Source of the DNA: Botryotinia globosa
Taxonomy: Eukaryota; Ascomycota; Leotiomycetes; Helotiales; Sclerotiniaceae
Assembly: GCA_014898425.1 (NCBI GenBank)
Contig: RCSZ01000013.1
Location: 1,178,001-1,242,000 of the forward strand
Length of the DNA: 64,000 nt
Direction: 5' to 3'
Shown: positions 44,151 through 55,873 of the stretch, one piece after another
Layout: each line of letters opens with the position of its first letter
Numbering within the stretch: position 1 is the stretch's first letter
Program-made: the position numbers and the translations under genes
The notes under the pieces: model-generated
The model's database searches: none
Told to the model about the DNA's origin: nothing
The model's input: the letters and a program-made list of their open reading frames with translations, nothing else

Positions 44151-46179
44151 GCACTAACTGTACTATACCATAGGTACCTAGGGATATGCATGCAATCATG
44201 CTGGGACGCATAATAGGATCGTAAATCCGACTTGACGGCTGTATTTAGATCGTGACCAATCACGACAGGTACCCCCTGACAATCACATGGTATCTTACCA
44301 ATAGAACAGTTATGTAAACGAGAGAATACGAGCCTGAAACGTGGGAACATAAAATGTTCTCTACATCTTTATATCTCGCTCACTCCTCTTCTCTCCTCGT
44401 CTAGAATTCTCGAGTAACCTATATAATTAACACCATCTATTTCTCAATCTGGAGCGCTTCGATGGGACTCTGTAGTTTGTGAAATAAAGTGCTGGATGTG
44501 GTGATCTATCTATTTCATGAAATTCGTTAGATCAAAGATCTGAATGAGATGTACTGCGATTGAGATTGAGCTTGGACTGGGTTTGTTTATCTCGGTACTT
44601 GGGTAGGTGGGTTTTTCTCGAAAATGATTGAATAATTTTAGGTACTTTCCGGTAAGTAAGAATTAACATAATGAGAAACGAAGAAATTCTTCATTCTTTT
44701 TGAATTAGATTGTTTTATTTGTGGCTGATTCATTAAATCGTTTGGTTGATTGTACGTTTGTATCGTGGTTCAATCTATGTGACCCAGCCGTCAGATTGCC
44801 GAGATGTTCTAGGGTATGCCCTCAATACCCTCCCGCTACTTATTAGGTAGCTACTACGTAGGTATCTAGTATTTAAGTACTCTACGTTAAATAGCAACGT
44901 TTTTTTTTACGACGATTGAAGTGTTTGCTGTCCCGATGATGTATAACGGGTCTTGTGAATCAAGTTGTTGATTGATTTGTAGACCACGGAGATTTTTGAC
45001 AATACTGTGGATAATGATTCGCTAGTGTTGTTGTTATGGTGGTATTTTGGTGGTGGCGGTGGTTATCTTGATCGAATAGGTTATATGTATCTTTGCCTGT
45101 CTTTTTCTTGGTCTGCTTCCTCTTTAAGAGACTAGGAGGAAAGAAATGGCTGATTGGGTTGGTCTTTGACGAAAGGGTAAAATGGAGGAAGCGGTAAAGA
45201 CTAATTGTTTCACTGATGTGCTGAAAGTTGAGGACGGGAAGATAGAATGTGCGACTAGGTCCGTGGTTCTCCTGTTACACTTTCTTTCGCTCATTTATAG
45301 TTTGTAATATTATATTTCATGCATGAGGTTGCCTCTTGGCATCCAATCGTGAAAGCCGAGACCAAAAAAATGATAGTGAGTGTCAGAAATATTCAAAGGC
45401 TTGCCAAGGAAGCATGGATCTGGAAGCGGGAAAGCTTCCACGTCGTTGTACCTGGCGCGGAACATCTTGGATGTAATACTCGTGCAGCCAGAAAGTATGC
45501 AACTCCAACGCTAAATGCACATACCACAAGATGGTAAACTACAAGAAGACTAAGCTGGTTTCCATAGCACCAGAGTTGCATACTTTCTGGCCGCACGAGT
45601 AGATAGCGAAGATGTGACTATAGTGGATCAATATAAGATCTAATCCGTAGTATTATTATTATTAATTCTACCTACCCCCAGCTGCAGATATTTCCCAGGG
45701 GTAACATATCTAGTACGTGCATCACTTGCATGATAATCTGCTGGCTACGATCGCCAGATAGTACTTACTATCTACTGATAAATCGCAAATACATGGGGAG
45801 TCAGCAAGCAAAGTGCAAAGTGCAAAGTGCAAATTGCGACCCATCTTCTGCTTGCTTTTTCCTCGGGATTATCCCCATGTGGATTTGATCAGCGACGACT
45901 GAACAAAAGTAGGGTAGGATGTTGAGAATCTCTTCAATTTCTTAGACGCCCACACCCCAGCACCCCAACACCCCAACACCCCAACACGCCAAAAATTCGA
46001 AATATCCTTTTATCTTCCCGCTCCTTCTGCTTGTTTCTTCCCTATGCCGGACTTCGGATTTTACTTTTAACTTGGCGGGTATCCTTGAATGTTGAGAGCA
46101 CGTTTCCGTCCCCGGATCCCGAATTGTGTGCCGCGGAATACAAATGGCGTTCTTATTTCATACGTAGTGGTGAGAATGG
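44151..46179. other. Intergenic, about 2 kb without a supported gene
   Basis: Contains a foldback element at 45477-45601, a short CAAAGTG repeat near 45806 and a CACCCCAA repeat near 45955-45985. The open frame at 45319-45537 runs into the foldback and is not supported. Confidence 0.5.
45477..45601. mobile_element. 125-bp foldback element with 29-bp inverted repeats
   Basis: Left arm 45477-45505 (TACTCGTGCAGCC, then AGAAAGTATGCAACTC) pairs with right arm 45573-45601 with one mismatch. TA is at each outer end, which could be the target duplication of a Tc1/mariner-type MITE. Alternatively it is a simple hairpin. Confidence 0.65.
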
Positions 46180-46187
46180 TATATAAT
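46180..46187 (+). promoter_or_regulatory. Candidate TATA box of the small duplicated gene
   Basis: TATATAAT followed by a CT-rich tract (GACTCTTTCTCTCGCCC) and ATG-free leader, as in many strongly expressed fungal genes. It lies about 370 bp before the ATG at 46551. Confidence 0.4.
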
Positions 46188-46401
46188 CGAGACTCTTTCT
46201 CTCGCCCTTAATCATTCTCTTCCTTTAAAATAAACACTCTCATTCATCACTGAAGCTCTACGATTAAATATATATCGAAAACACACCTTCATTCCCATTT
46301 CCACCCTCACAATCGACTCTTCCATCACAAACATTGCCAAAACGACTCCGAACTATCTCCCTAGTTCCTCCCACATATCTATCAACTCAATCGGCACGTT
46401 T

Positions 46402-46676
46402 ACCATTTCAATCGAGGCCTCAGTGGTGGAAGACTACAAAAGAAGTATTGTCGGTACGGTAGAAGAACCTGTTGTTGAAGTGAGTTGATCTCTATCTCGT
46501 TTCTGGTTATCCAGAACTGACAGACAAAGCCGAACACCAGTCCTGACAATATGTCTACCCTTTCAATCGAGGCCCCAGTGGTGGAAGACTACACAAGAGG
46601 TACTGTCGGTACGGTAGAAGAACCTGTTGTTGAAGTGAGTTGATCTTCATCTCGTCTCCGATTATCTAAAACTAAT
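46402..46676 (+). repeat. 155-bp tandem duplication covering an exon, its donor site and intron start
   Basis: Copy 1 (46402-46520) and copy 2 (46557-46676) share CAGTGGTGGAAGACTAC, GTCGGTACGGTAGAAGAACC and TGTTGTTGAAGTGAGTTGAT. Period is 155 bp. The GTGAGT donor is duplicated too. Confidence 0.9.
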
Positions 46677-46709
46677 AATCTCAAGGACGATTCTACTGAA
46701 ACGGATTAG
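46551..46709 (+). CDS. Very small acidic protein (35 aa, or 70 aa with a duplicated upstream exon)
   Basis: Minimal model: exon 46551-46634 (MSTLSIEAPVVEDYTRGTVG, then TVEEPVVE), a 51-nt intron with an ACTAAT branch point, and exon 46686-46709 (DDSTETD-stop). An upstream copy of the exon, 46396-46479, splices in frame through a 50-nt intron (GTGAGT..AAG, CTGAC branch) to 46530. There PNTSPDN leads into the ATG at 46551. The upstream copy has ACG at 46396 at the position homologous to the ATG, and no ATG lies in the leader. Either copy 1 is a 5'-leader exon, or translation starts at ACG and makes a two-repeat protein. No known family; strand and reading are supported by conserved splice sites. 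Confidence 0.55.
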
Positions 46710-48512
46710 ATGGGTTGGCTTTAGCATTATGCGGGAGTAGGAATAGATGGGGAAAAGAAATAGATTGATAGAGCTTTCACACGCACTGCTATAATGAAAT
46801 CCTCTCAAGGGAACATCATCTTTCGTACCTCTTCAGTTCCATGCTTTGAACAGATAAATTTCCAGTGAAGGGGCAACTTTTAGTGAAGACGTTGCTAGTT
46901 GTGATACTCCCTCTTAAATATACATCGGAGTTTTGTTTGAGAAGGTTTGTGTCTCGATGATGTGCTTGAGTAACGCAGCTGGCCTTTCTTTCATGAACCC
47001 AGCACGGCTTTGGAAGTTGTCCATGTGCTATCATGGAAAAGCGAAGTGTTTCCTTGAGCTTCAATCTCTCCTACAATCGTAGTGCAGCGGCCTTGGTGAG
47101 GGCACCCGATAGGGACTTTTCCAAAACAAGAGAGTGTTTCGCATTGAATGTCGGGAGATTGAAAATTTGTCGTCAGGTAGTTGCGCGATGTGCGAGTCAG
47201 CCTGTTATGATATCGTTTTCGATAGCATTATCTGCCGATGCAGAGCGATTGCAAATGCATAGATAACCACCTAGACACGTCATTGAAGAGACTAGAATGG
47301 AACTCCCAGCGATCGCGCATTCATACTTTACCCCACCCTTTCCTTGTATCTGGACAGGAAATTCATTCCAAGCGTCGTAATCAGATGGTTCTTCGAGTAT
47401 GCTGTCGCTTGAAATTGTTTCGGCTGGGATCGATGTTGTTTTAATGGAGGGATCGGAACAGTGTATCGAGGTGGCAGATGTACAGTAGTTCTGTTATATA
47501 TCGAGGAAAAATTCGTCCATGGTACGCGCTTCTAAGGCCGCGCTTCAGTATCTTTGAGGACCTCGGGAGTGAGAGTTAGTCCGCGTTTTGTGATAGGAGA
47601 GAGTGAGTAGACGAGTTGTCTGCGCGATTTCGACACAATCGATATTTCAATGATCTTTCGATCGTGAATGCTTGTGTTGTGTTGGTTTCGTGGTAATGTG
47701 AGGTTGATATTCCTGATGTAACGTTGGAATCTTTACCTAGGCCTTGTAATCTTACACATATCTATCACAATACCATGCACTACAAGGCTGTAATACTACA
47801 GAAACTTCGATGGCTGAATTTGAACCGCTGACCTGGCGTTTTCAATCTCATTGGACAAGATAATGAAGACTCCGGGGACGCTATTTATCATTTAAGTAGT
47901 ACTCAAAAGTTTCGTCATGCGGCTTAAATGGTAGGATTTTCTCGATCCTAATGGTGCTGTCTTCGTGCGCCAACTATTTTCAAAAATGGCAGAAATACCG
48001 TCAAAGCCGTAGCATTAATGCGAGTTTTCGTCCTCGAATCTGCGAATGAGGTAAAATGCTATCAATTCTCGCATCCCGCAGCTCTGATGCAGAAGAGGAG
48101 AGAACAACGCAACGATACCTAACGATTGTCCAATTATTGGATAATTTTCGAAACAATCAGAGGCATCTTCGCCCGGTCAAAGTACTTGAACGGTGTAGAG
48201 GACTGGGTGTGGTTTATCGCTACATAATTCAACCAATACTTCATTTCAGTGTAATGAATTTGCACACTTGGGTTGCACTCACATAGCCCAGTGGCGGCTT
48301 ATCATGGTGTTCGAGCCTGAAGCCTCATAGAGACGATACGTCATGAGTGGACGATAGGAGATGGGAATTGACTCTTGAGTATTCAGGTCTTGGCATCGTA
48401 TTCTGACTCACATACAACCTTCGAAACTGTCACCTGGCGGGAAGTATAAATAAAGGCTACACGCTGGCTGGCCTTTGAAATTTCTTCGATATGTTCACTT
48501 TTAGGTTTCAAA
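46710..48512. other. Intergenic, no recognised gene
   Basis: About 1.8 kb. A minus-strand open stretch around 47490-47205 and several short frames were inspected; none has a recognisable family or clear splice structure. It includes the promoter of the DUF6594 gene. Confidence 0.45.
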
Positions 48513-49969
48513 ATGGCCCTATCCGCATTGAACCCAGAACAAATGACTCCCAAGTCACATTCCTATTCGAAAAGTGTAGACATGGCCGAGAAGGGTATTG
48601 GAAGCCATTTGGAGATGCATTCAATGACGGGGCCCTCCATCGATTATGAGACGACCAGCAGGCCGCTTACCCCCCCGTATTCGATGACGACAGACGTTGA
48701 AGCAGACGTTGCAGGAGACGTTGCAGGAGACGTTGCAGGAGACGTTGAAGGACTTGCGTCCTCTGATCAAAGTACCCAATATCGCAGACCATACATGGAT
48801 GTGTAATAACTCTTCCTAGACATGCCGTGCCAGTCCAGTATATCGCTATGGTCGCATAGACTCATAAGATGCATCAACTCAATCAAAAATATCTTTCCAG
48901 TCAAACAACCCCCGCGAGCAAATGTTTACCAAGATGAATATGACCGGTTAGAATATCCAACTTGTGAGTGTCTTCTACCCATCAATCAGACCCTAATGTT
49001 AATTATCATTGCAGACCGAGACCAGCCAAAAGGTTGGTCACAAGTCGCGAGCTTTCTTGAAAGCTGCGATAGTTTCAGTATCTATCGTGGTTTCGTACCT
49101 CTTCACGCAAGAGTATTATTATTCCGAACGATCAAGATCGCGGCACTAGAGAAAAAGCTTCATGGCTTAGATGTGAGTGATGCCACAAACGGAGATACAT
49201 CGGACCGACTCAGGGACACTTCTCGAGCTGAAGCTCTGAAAGTTGAGGGTGAACGAGAGAAGATAATTATGAGTTTGAATGAAGAGTTACTTGCTTATGG
49301 TAAATCATAGCTCCTGCGTTGATTTGATTTGTTTTGAGTTAATACTATAGAAGGTGCACTTTTGATACAATTCCAGAAGTTGAAATCATTTACCCCGACA
49401 TCGAAGAAAGATCACTTGTCTGTTTATAGATGGTTTTGCGGGAAGAAGCTGGCGCGTCTCGAACAATGCGAATGGATGCTTCAATCGGAGGATTTCATCT
49501 CCCTCGTTGCCCCACAGAGCAACCGATTGGAAAGATTTGTTGAGGATAATTTGAACACCCGGCCAATATCGTGGTTCCAAGTTGGTTCTATCCTTTGCAC
49601 TTCCCAAATTCTGAACCATGCACTGCAATCAGCTAACCAACGCTTCAGAAGTACCTGCTCGCCAAACCTGAACGCAACAACCGTACAGAAAAGACGGTCA
49701 AGTTCTTCTCTACTTTCCGCATCAGTTTGTTTGCCAAACTACTAGTTGTTTGCATATCAGTATTGATACTGCTCATACCCGTAATTCTATTTTTTACGGT
49801 CAGCATGGAGCCAGGATGGATGGTGTTTGCCGCGTTCGCATTCGTCTTTCTTTTCAGCGTCATGATAAGTCTACTTACGGACGCGGGTACCCAGGAGATC
49901 TTCGTTGGAACGAGTGCTTATTGCGCGGTGCTCGTTGTGTTTTTGGGAAATTTGAAAGGACCTGCTTAG
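48513..49969 (+). CDS. DUF6594-family membrane protein (about 405 aa)
   Basis: Proposed exons are 48513-48802, 48869-48963, 49015-49299, 49351-49580 and 49652-49969. The last three introns are clear (GT..AG, frames agree); the first is less certain. The N-terminus is disordered with three DVAG repeats. The family core starts QPKGWSQVASFLESCDSFSI, continues YRGFVPLHARVLLF, and later has KDHLSVYRWFCGKK. The C-terminus has two or three hydrophobic helices: LFAKLLVVCISVLILLIPVI, WMVFAAFAFVFLFSVMISLL and SAYCAVLVVFLGNL. DUF6594 proteins are abundant in filamentous fungi, with a cytosolic N-terminal part and C-terminal membrane hairpin. Function is unknown. Confidence 0.85.
48705..48752 (+). repeat. 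12-bp coding repeat (DVAG units)
   Basis: GACGTTGCAGGA is repeated about four times in the first exon of the DUF6594 gene. It encodes DVAG repeats in a disordered region. Confidence 0.9.
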
Positions 49970-50516
49970 CTTCAATTCAAGGGTCGAGGGCTATAAAACG
50001 GGGCGAGGAATACCTGTTATTTGCTTCATATCCGAAGGGTTAAGAGTTCTTTACTTCGTCGCAAATGTTTCGTTCAAGCGCGCTCATTTATATTAGCACA
50101 TGAGGCGCTGGAGGTTAGCAAGAGCAGTCTAGTCTCCAGATTCGACTACTTCTCTGTTTTGGGCTCAAAAGATTCTAGAAGCGTCATGTTTCAATGATTT
50201 TTCGACAGTTAACGATGAAGGTGCAATGCGCAACTGTGTTCGACGTCAACCCCCTTGATAGATTATCTTGACGCGATCCTAGTGACCTATCTGGCCCTAG
50301 GGAGCCCATTTTACTCTTTGATTGGCCGTGATCACAATTTCACCTGATTGCATATATGACCGTGGCCATAGCTTATCGCGATGAAAACATCTGTTATCTA
50401 TATAAAGAAGACTCAAATTTTCGTTTGGTTCTTTCAAATTTCAATATTTAATTTAAAATGAATTTATAATCTATTTAAAAAGCTTCTTGAAAGGTTACTC
50501 AATTTCCGCCTGTTTT
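49970..50516. other. Intergenic between DUF6594 gene and AT-rich element
   Basis: 3' region of the DUF6594 gene, turning AT-rich after about 50400. Nothing else is recognised. Confidence 0.5.
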
Positions 50517-51070
50517 TGTTGTAACACGTGACTAGATCACGTTCCAACCCCACTTTCGCAATATAGCTTAGTAATGTCCCCTTTATACGAAGGGGGTAAA
50601 CTTTAATTTAATACTATTTAATTCTATATGCTTTTTGTGTATACACCCCTTCATTAGGCCAATCTAATAGTTTTTTTTTCGCTTGTATAGAGCGCACCTA
50701 TAGAAGAACTTGATTATATCGGACTGAAATTTTCGATTAATCAAATCCAATATAAAGAAGATTCTGATATTAAAAATAGTAGTTTAAACTTTTCAATTAA
50801 AATTTATATTCGATTTCAATTTCAAATCTTAATATTTTTGAAAAAATTTATATGATTAAAGTAAATCAAGCTTATTAATTAAAAAAAAAGTTTATTCAAT
50901 TGAATTTATTATCAAAATTTATATTAGATTTATGAAAAAAATATTCGGTATTCTAATATATCTAAAAACCCAATATTCCTATATAAATTTCAAAGAAAAA
51001 GGAAAAAAAGGCTAGTATATCCAAGATTCCGGTATATCCCAGTCCGGTATTGCTAAGTTTTTCTGTACCA
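50517..51070 (+). mobile_element. Degenerate AT-rich transposable element, copy 2 (554 bp)
   Basis: Begins TGTTGTAACACGTGACT with ATAGCTTAGTAATGTCCCC and ACGAAGGGGG close behind. It ends CCCAGTCCGGTATTGC, then TAAGTTTTTCTGTACCA. Both ends match copy 1 (8278-9937, inverted). TG..CA ends are compatible with an LTR, but the flanking 5-mers (GTTTT and CCATT) do not match. AT-rich interior, no coding capacity. Confidence 0.6.
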
Positions 51071-51946
51071 CCATTTTGCTGGTGAGGTCCTCTGAGGCTC
51101 TGAGAGAATCAACGTAAGATAAGATTCTGGACCCAAGAGCGCTGCTAACAGGAGCAAAGCTTATGTGCTTCGTAAGAAAGGCCAATCCACTTTCAGAGCG
51201 CTTTTGGGACCGTCTATTTGAGGAAGGAGGCCATTTCCGAGCCGATTGATCGGAATGTTGCTAAATGAAGACCTGGCTAACCTTTTAGACGAGAAATCGT
51301 GAACTGTCATTTTTCTATCTCTGTACTTGAAAGACCAAAAAGCCTATTTTCCAAGTATCTTTTCAGTTCCGTTCTCAAGGTCTTACATCCCAATCAGAAA
51401 AATAGTGGAAAATATTTCATCTTTTTACTTCTTACTACTTTGAACGATGTAGAACTCTCTATATAAATTTCAATCAGCTACTTGAAGCTTGTATCAAAGT
51501 TGTTTAAATGAAGATTTTGACAGGTTTTGGCTAGTGCTTTCAACTCTGCGAATGAACGATTGTTTCTCGAATGCCACTCGCGTAATGGGATGTGAAGGCC
51601 TGATCCTTCGACTGCAGTGATTGCTGGGGAAACGATGATGAGTTTTGGAGTATTGAAACAAGTTTCTTGCTTCTATTCAAAATCTCCATGCTCTGATACG
51701 TTACAATAGCCCTATGAAGTCCCAGATAAGCATGTCGGAATATGTAGTAGGATCAAGTGCTTATCGACACGTATCCACAATTCGGAGTAAAAGAACGGAA
51801 ATTTTTGGCAATCATACTCCGTATACCGAACTCCGATGTCCAGGATCCAGAATCCAGAATCCTGACTCGCCTGAGTACATATATCTTGTGTGGCCCGTTG
51901 CTGTGCCATCGTGGCTTAAACTTGGGGCATTTATTTTTCGATCAAT
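51071..51946. other. Intergenic upstream of the MFS transporter
   Basis: Promoter region. Short frames overlapping the transporter start are out of frame with it. No other gene is supported. Confidence 0.5.
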
Positions 51947-53808
51947 ATGTCTCCCGAACCGACTCGTTCCGAAGAGACGACCCCTTTATTACCCAAGTTA
52001 CCTACAGGATCTATTCATTCTACCACCGATCACAATGCATTACTAACGCGTCAAACTGTAGCTATTCGCGTTTCTGTCATTGTTATTCTCTCTGTGTTAC
52101 TTGTTGAGATAGGCGATTATTTGCTCCAAGCACCGCTGGCTCGGACTCTTGAAGATATACTATGTCGAGAGTATTATTCATCCGCTCCCCTCTCTGAATT
52201 TAGTGAAGCGCCCCGACTTTCAATTCCAGAAAGTCAATGCAAGAATGATGTTATCCAAGGAAAATTGGCAATGTTGAAAGGGTGGGATGGAACTCTTGCT
52301 TGTATTCCAGGTCTGATCATGTCGGTACCGTTTGGAGTGCTGGCGGATAAAATTGGGAGGAAGGCAGTGTTGTTTATGAGCTTGATAGGTGCAGGTCTGG
52401 GATTGGTCTGGGTTCAGGTTATTTGTAAGTTTCTGGATTTATAAGAGTTGAGACGAAATGATAGGCTGGCTATCAGGTTAGGTCCTGCGATGCTAATTGG
52501 TACAGGCTATTTTGATACCTTTTTTGATATAAGATGGATTTGGTCTGCAAATTTATTCACATTGATTGGAGGCGGCTCCGCAGTGACGAGAACCATGTAC
52601 TATACCATTATCGCCGATGTAATAGCAGAAGAACAAAGGTACGTGCAATTCAATGACACCTTGTTTTGACATACTTTATGCTAATGAAAAACATACAGGG
52701 CTACAGTTTTCTTTCAAATTGTGGCAGCTTCTTTAATAGCCACTTTAGCTGGTGTACCATTGGCTTGGTGGCTTATAAAAGTCTCAAGCCTAAGGGTTCC
52801 TATGATGGCAGCTGTTTTGTTTGTAATGCTAGGTGCTCTACTTGTCCTTGTTCTTCCGGAAACGTTGCATCTCAGGGAACACCTTAGCATTTCTTCACCA
52901 GATCCCGATCAATCACGAGGAGAACCAATGGAAGATGAGTGTAGCTCCAGCGATGACGAAGGAGCCTTCACATTCTCTAAAAAGAATTGGTCGATGCTTC
53001 TTGAAAATTTGGAGGAATCTCGTTTCGTTTTCACGAACCCAAAACTGCTTGCACTCTCTGCTGCATTTTTGGTACAGTCCTTGCATGGAATTATGAACCA
53101 GTTCCTTCTCCAGCTTGCTTCGAAAAGACTGGGCTGGACACTTGCCGATGTATGTGCTGCCTGTTCCTTCACTCCTCATATACTGACGTAATAATACAGG
53201 CAAGTTTTCTCATTCCTCTCGCTTCAATCACAAACTTTGTTCAATTGGTACTCGTTCTCCCTGCGATTTACGCTATCCTGTCCAAATTCCATTTGCAAAC
53301 TGCTGTAAAGGATCTGATGGTTAGTCGAGGCTCTGCTTTGCTTATGGCATTGGGTGCACTCGGACTTGCAGTATCCCCAGCCCGAGGTCTATTCGTCCTA
53401 TGTAAGTCGGCAATATTCCAGTACCTTGGTACTGCCCTTCGAGGAAAATGATCATAATGCTGAACATGATGACTAACGAGAGTAGCAACGATCATATTCT
53501 CTCTTGGCATGGGTCTTTACCCAGCGATTCGATCTCTGCTCACTGACTTGGTGGACCCAACACAAGTCAGTCGATTGTACGGTGTCCTTGCAGTCATGGA
53601 TACGATTGGTGGTATGGTCAGCAGTCCGTTAGTAGCAGGAGCTTTCAGCTCAGGTTTGAAGATGGGAGGATTGTGGAGTGGAGGGGGATTTCTCGTTGCT
53701 GCAGCTGCATATGCCGCCGCTGGACTTCTAACTTTGTCAGTCAGTGTAAAGAAGGATGAGAGCCCCATTCACGAAGATGTGAATCGGGTTGTCGATGAGG
53801 AACTTTGA
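51947..53808 (+). CDS. Major facilitator superfamily transporter (528 aa)
   Basis: Five exons: 51947-52424, 52506-52638, 52699-53149, 53200-53401 and 53486-53808. All have GT..AG introns, and the total is divisible by three. The start MSPEPTRSEETTPLLPKL is a typical fungal MFS N-terminus. It continues through about twelve hydrophobic helices: VSVIVILSVLLVEIGDYLL, the loop 2-3 signature GVLADKIGRKAVLF, FQIVAASLIATLAGVPLAWW and the C-terminal GFLVAAAAYAAAGLLTLSVS. A central acidic loop (EDECSSSDDEG) separates the halves. It resembles fungal MFS members annotated as putative multidrug or metabolite exporters; the substrate is unknown. An extracellular loop after helix 1 holds two cysteines. Confidence 0.92.
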
Positions 53809-54502
53809 TGAAGGAATACTTCTTGTGGGGTATGGGAGAATTCGTGATTTGATCTTTTCGGTTTGTAATAGAGACATCGTTTGTATACTCGAGACTTGGA
53901 TAGCGTTGGATTGGGTTGGGATTTGGGAGTAATAATTTCGTAATAATAAGGGGTACGTACACATAACCAAGGAGGCCCGGATGATTAGATAATGCAGATG
54001 TAATATCTTTTATACAATAAATGCTTTTTGAAGTTCAATAGAACTCAGCTGAAGCCAAAAGCGTGAGCGATTGAAACAAGTTAATAGATCACCCATGGAG
54101 CTCTATTTCTCAAGGGAGACGAATAATCCCCCCATCGAGATCTGTGTACAACTTCAGCAACAGAAGCTCCACTTACAACCCTTATTTATGATTTGACCAT
54201 GGGATATTCACACACTGCCTCGACTGCTTGAACATTTTGAAACCCAAATAGAATGAACAAAAAAGAAAAACAATGTCAGCCAAGGCGGTCTCGTCGTCTT
54301 CATTGAGGTTTCAAGTCAAAGCGGGCCCTCTTGTGATTGGTCATCAGGAAGTCAAAACATCTCTCATAAAACACACCTCGCACAGTCTCTCCCTGAGCCA
54401 CCAAGATCAAAGCACAACTTCAGACTCATTCAAAATGTCGACCTTCGAGATGTTTTCCCTTCATTTTCCTGATCGAATATCGCCTCACAAATTACAAGAA
54501 AA
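53809..54502. other. Intergenic and leader of the O-fucosyltransferase-like gene
   Basis: Includes an upstream open frame (ATG 54273 to 54545) that overlaps the main start out of frame. No other gene is supported. Confidence 0.5.
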
Positions 54503-55873
54503 ATGCCGCTTCCAACTGGTGTCAATCGCAAATATGCCGTCTTAGCAGGCTTCGCCCTAGGATTGGCCTGGCTGTGGTTTGCTTTCGACCGTCCTCAAGT
54601 TATACCTACACATATCATCTGGAATGCCAATTCGGGTGGGCCGCAAACGAATATGCCTGCTGCCACCTTAGATCAACAGGATGTATTCGATTTTCCGCAT
54701 GTCAATTCCGAGGTTATGAGAGCAGTTTGTGCGACACAAACGTGGAACTCGAGCGTCATATTTACATGCGATAGCAATCAAGGAGGAGTTGGACATGTGC
54801 GAAACTCCATACTTAATTGCGTGCGATATGCAATTGGTGCAGGTGGTAGCTTGGTCATGCCAAATATCAAGCTGAGGGAGGATATTCAGGACTTGAACAT
54901 GATGCCCAGCGAGGAAGGGGAGAAATCTCACATGGGCAAACGGCATGGGCTTGGCTGGAAGGGTCTGGATTATATGTTTGATGCGGGTCACTTCAAGAAA
55001 TCTTTGAAGATGTCATGTCCTGAATTGAATATCATCGACCATATGGAACAAACAGTCAATGAGAGAAGACGCGGGCTTCAGCCTGAGAGCTTGTTTATCA
55101 ATCGACCAACAAGCGGATTGGAACATCCAGAGGAATGGCAGGAAAAATTACATGGCTGGATCGAGAAATGGATGTCACCAACACCACAATCGATACCAAT
55201 AGTTGTGGATCTGGAACAATCAAATCTTCAATACCCAACTCATGCCGACGGCCATGTCTTCGCTCATGAGTTTGGACAAATAATGAAATTCCGACCCGAT
55301 GTTCGCCGCCTTGCAACCTCAACTCTACGCGAAATTTCAAACTGGTATGATGTACCACTCAATGTCAGCTCCACAATTGTTACTCCTTCATTCTTAGGCG
55401 TACATTTAAAGACTGAGCCGGAGGGAACCGAGAAGCGACATGTTGCTGCCGCTCCATTCATGCATTACCATGGTCAAGCCGAGGCATATATCTCACTGGC
55501 TAAGTCAATGAAAACGCCACTCATTTACGCTGCCTCTGGTGATATTGATTCTACTCACAAATTGGCAGTTGAAGCTAAAACTTATGGCATTGATGTCACC
55601 CACAAAGAAGATCTCCTGAAGAACCACGAGCGAGAAGAGCTATCTCATTTGAGATGGGACCAGAGAGCTTTGATTGACTACCTGGTGGTCTTACGGGGAG
55701 AATATTTTGCTGGTGTAGGCCATTCGATGTTCTCATGGAACGTAATGTTGAAGAGACATGAGTCCGCGCTATTGAAGCAAAAATTGCACAATGAAACTTA
55801 CGCTGATGATCTAAGTAGTCTCTATGGTGTTAGAGAGAGCTATTTGGACTCGGCAAAATGTATGTGGGCTTAA
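54503..55873 (+). CDS. Type II membrane protein, O-fucosyltransferase-like (456 aa)
   Basis: Single exon. ATG 54503 gives MPLPTGVNRKYAVLAG, then a single hydrophobic segment (residues ~11-28), as in Golgi glycosyltransferases. The lumenal part contains CDSNQGGVGHVRNSILNCVR near residue 88 and PSFLGVHLKTEPEG near 300. Later blocks are TPLIYAASGDIDST and RWDQRALIDYLVVLR, then GHSMFSWNVML. That order (GGxGxxRN near the N-terminus, GVHLRTE, ASG, and a C-terminal D...GHSxFSW) matches fungal proteins annotated as GDP-fucose protein O-fucosyltransferase-like. The donor and acceptor are unproven; some relatives may use other sugars. Three N-x-S/T sites are visible. An overlapping upstream ATG frame may lower translation. 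Confidence 0.8.
   Translation: MPLPTGVNRKYAVLAGFALGLAWLWFAFDRPQVIPTHIIWNANSGGPQTNMPAATLDQQDVFDFPHVNSEVMRAVCATQTWNSSVIFTCDSNQGGVGHVRNSILNCVRYAIGAGGSLVMPNIKLREDIQDLNMMPSEEGEKSHMGKRHGLGWKGLDYMFDAGHFKKSLKMSCPELNIIDHMEQTVNERRRGLQPESLFINRPTSGLEHPEEWQEKLHGWIEKWMSPTPQSIPIVVDLEQSNLQYPTHADGHVFAHEFGQIMKFRPDVRRLATSTLREISNWYDVPLNVSSTIVTPSFLGVHLKTEPEGTEKRHVAAAPFMHYHGQAEAYISLAKSMKTPLIYAASGDIDSTHKLAVEAKTYGIDVTHKEDLLKNHEREELSHLRWDQRALIDYLVVLRGEYFAGVGHSMFSWNVMLKRHESALLKQKLHNETYADDLSSLYGVRESYLDSAKCMWA

Noticed and set aside
53152..53451. Separate membrane protein within the MFS gene
   Set aside because: It is exon 4 of the transporter read through its flanking introns.
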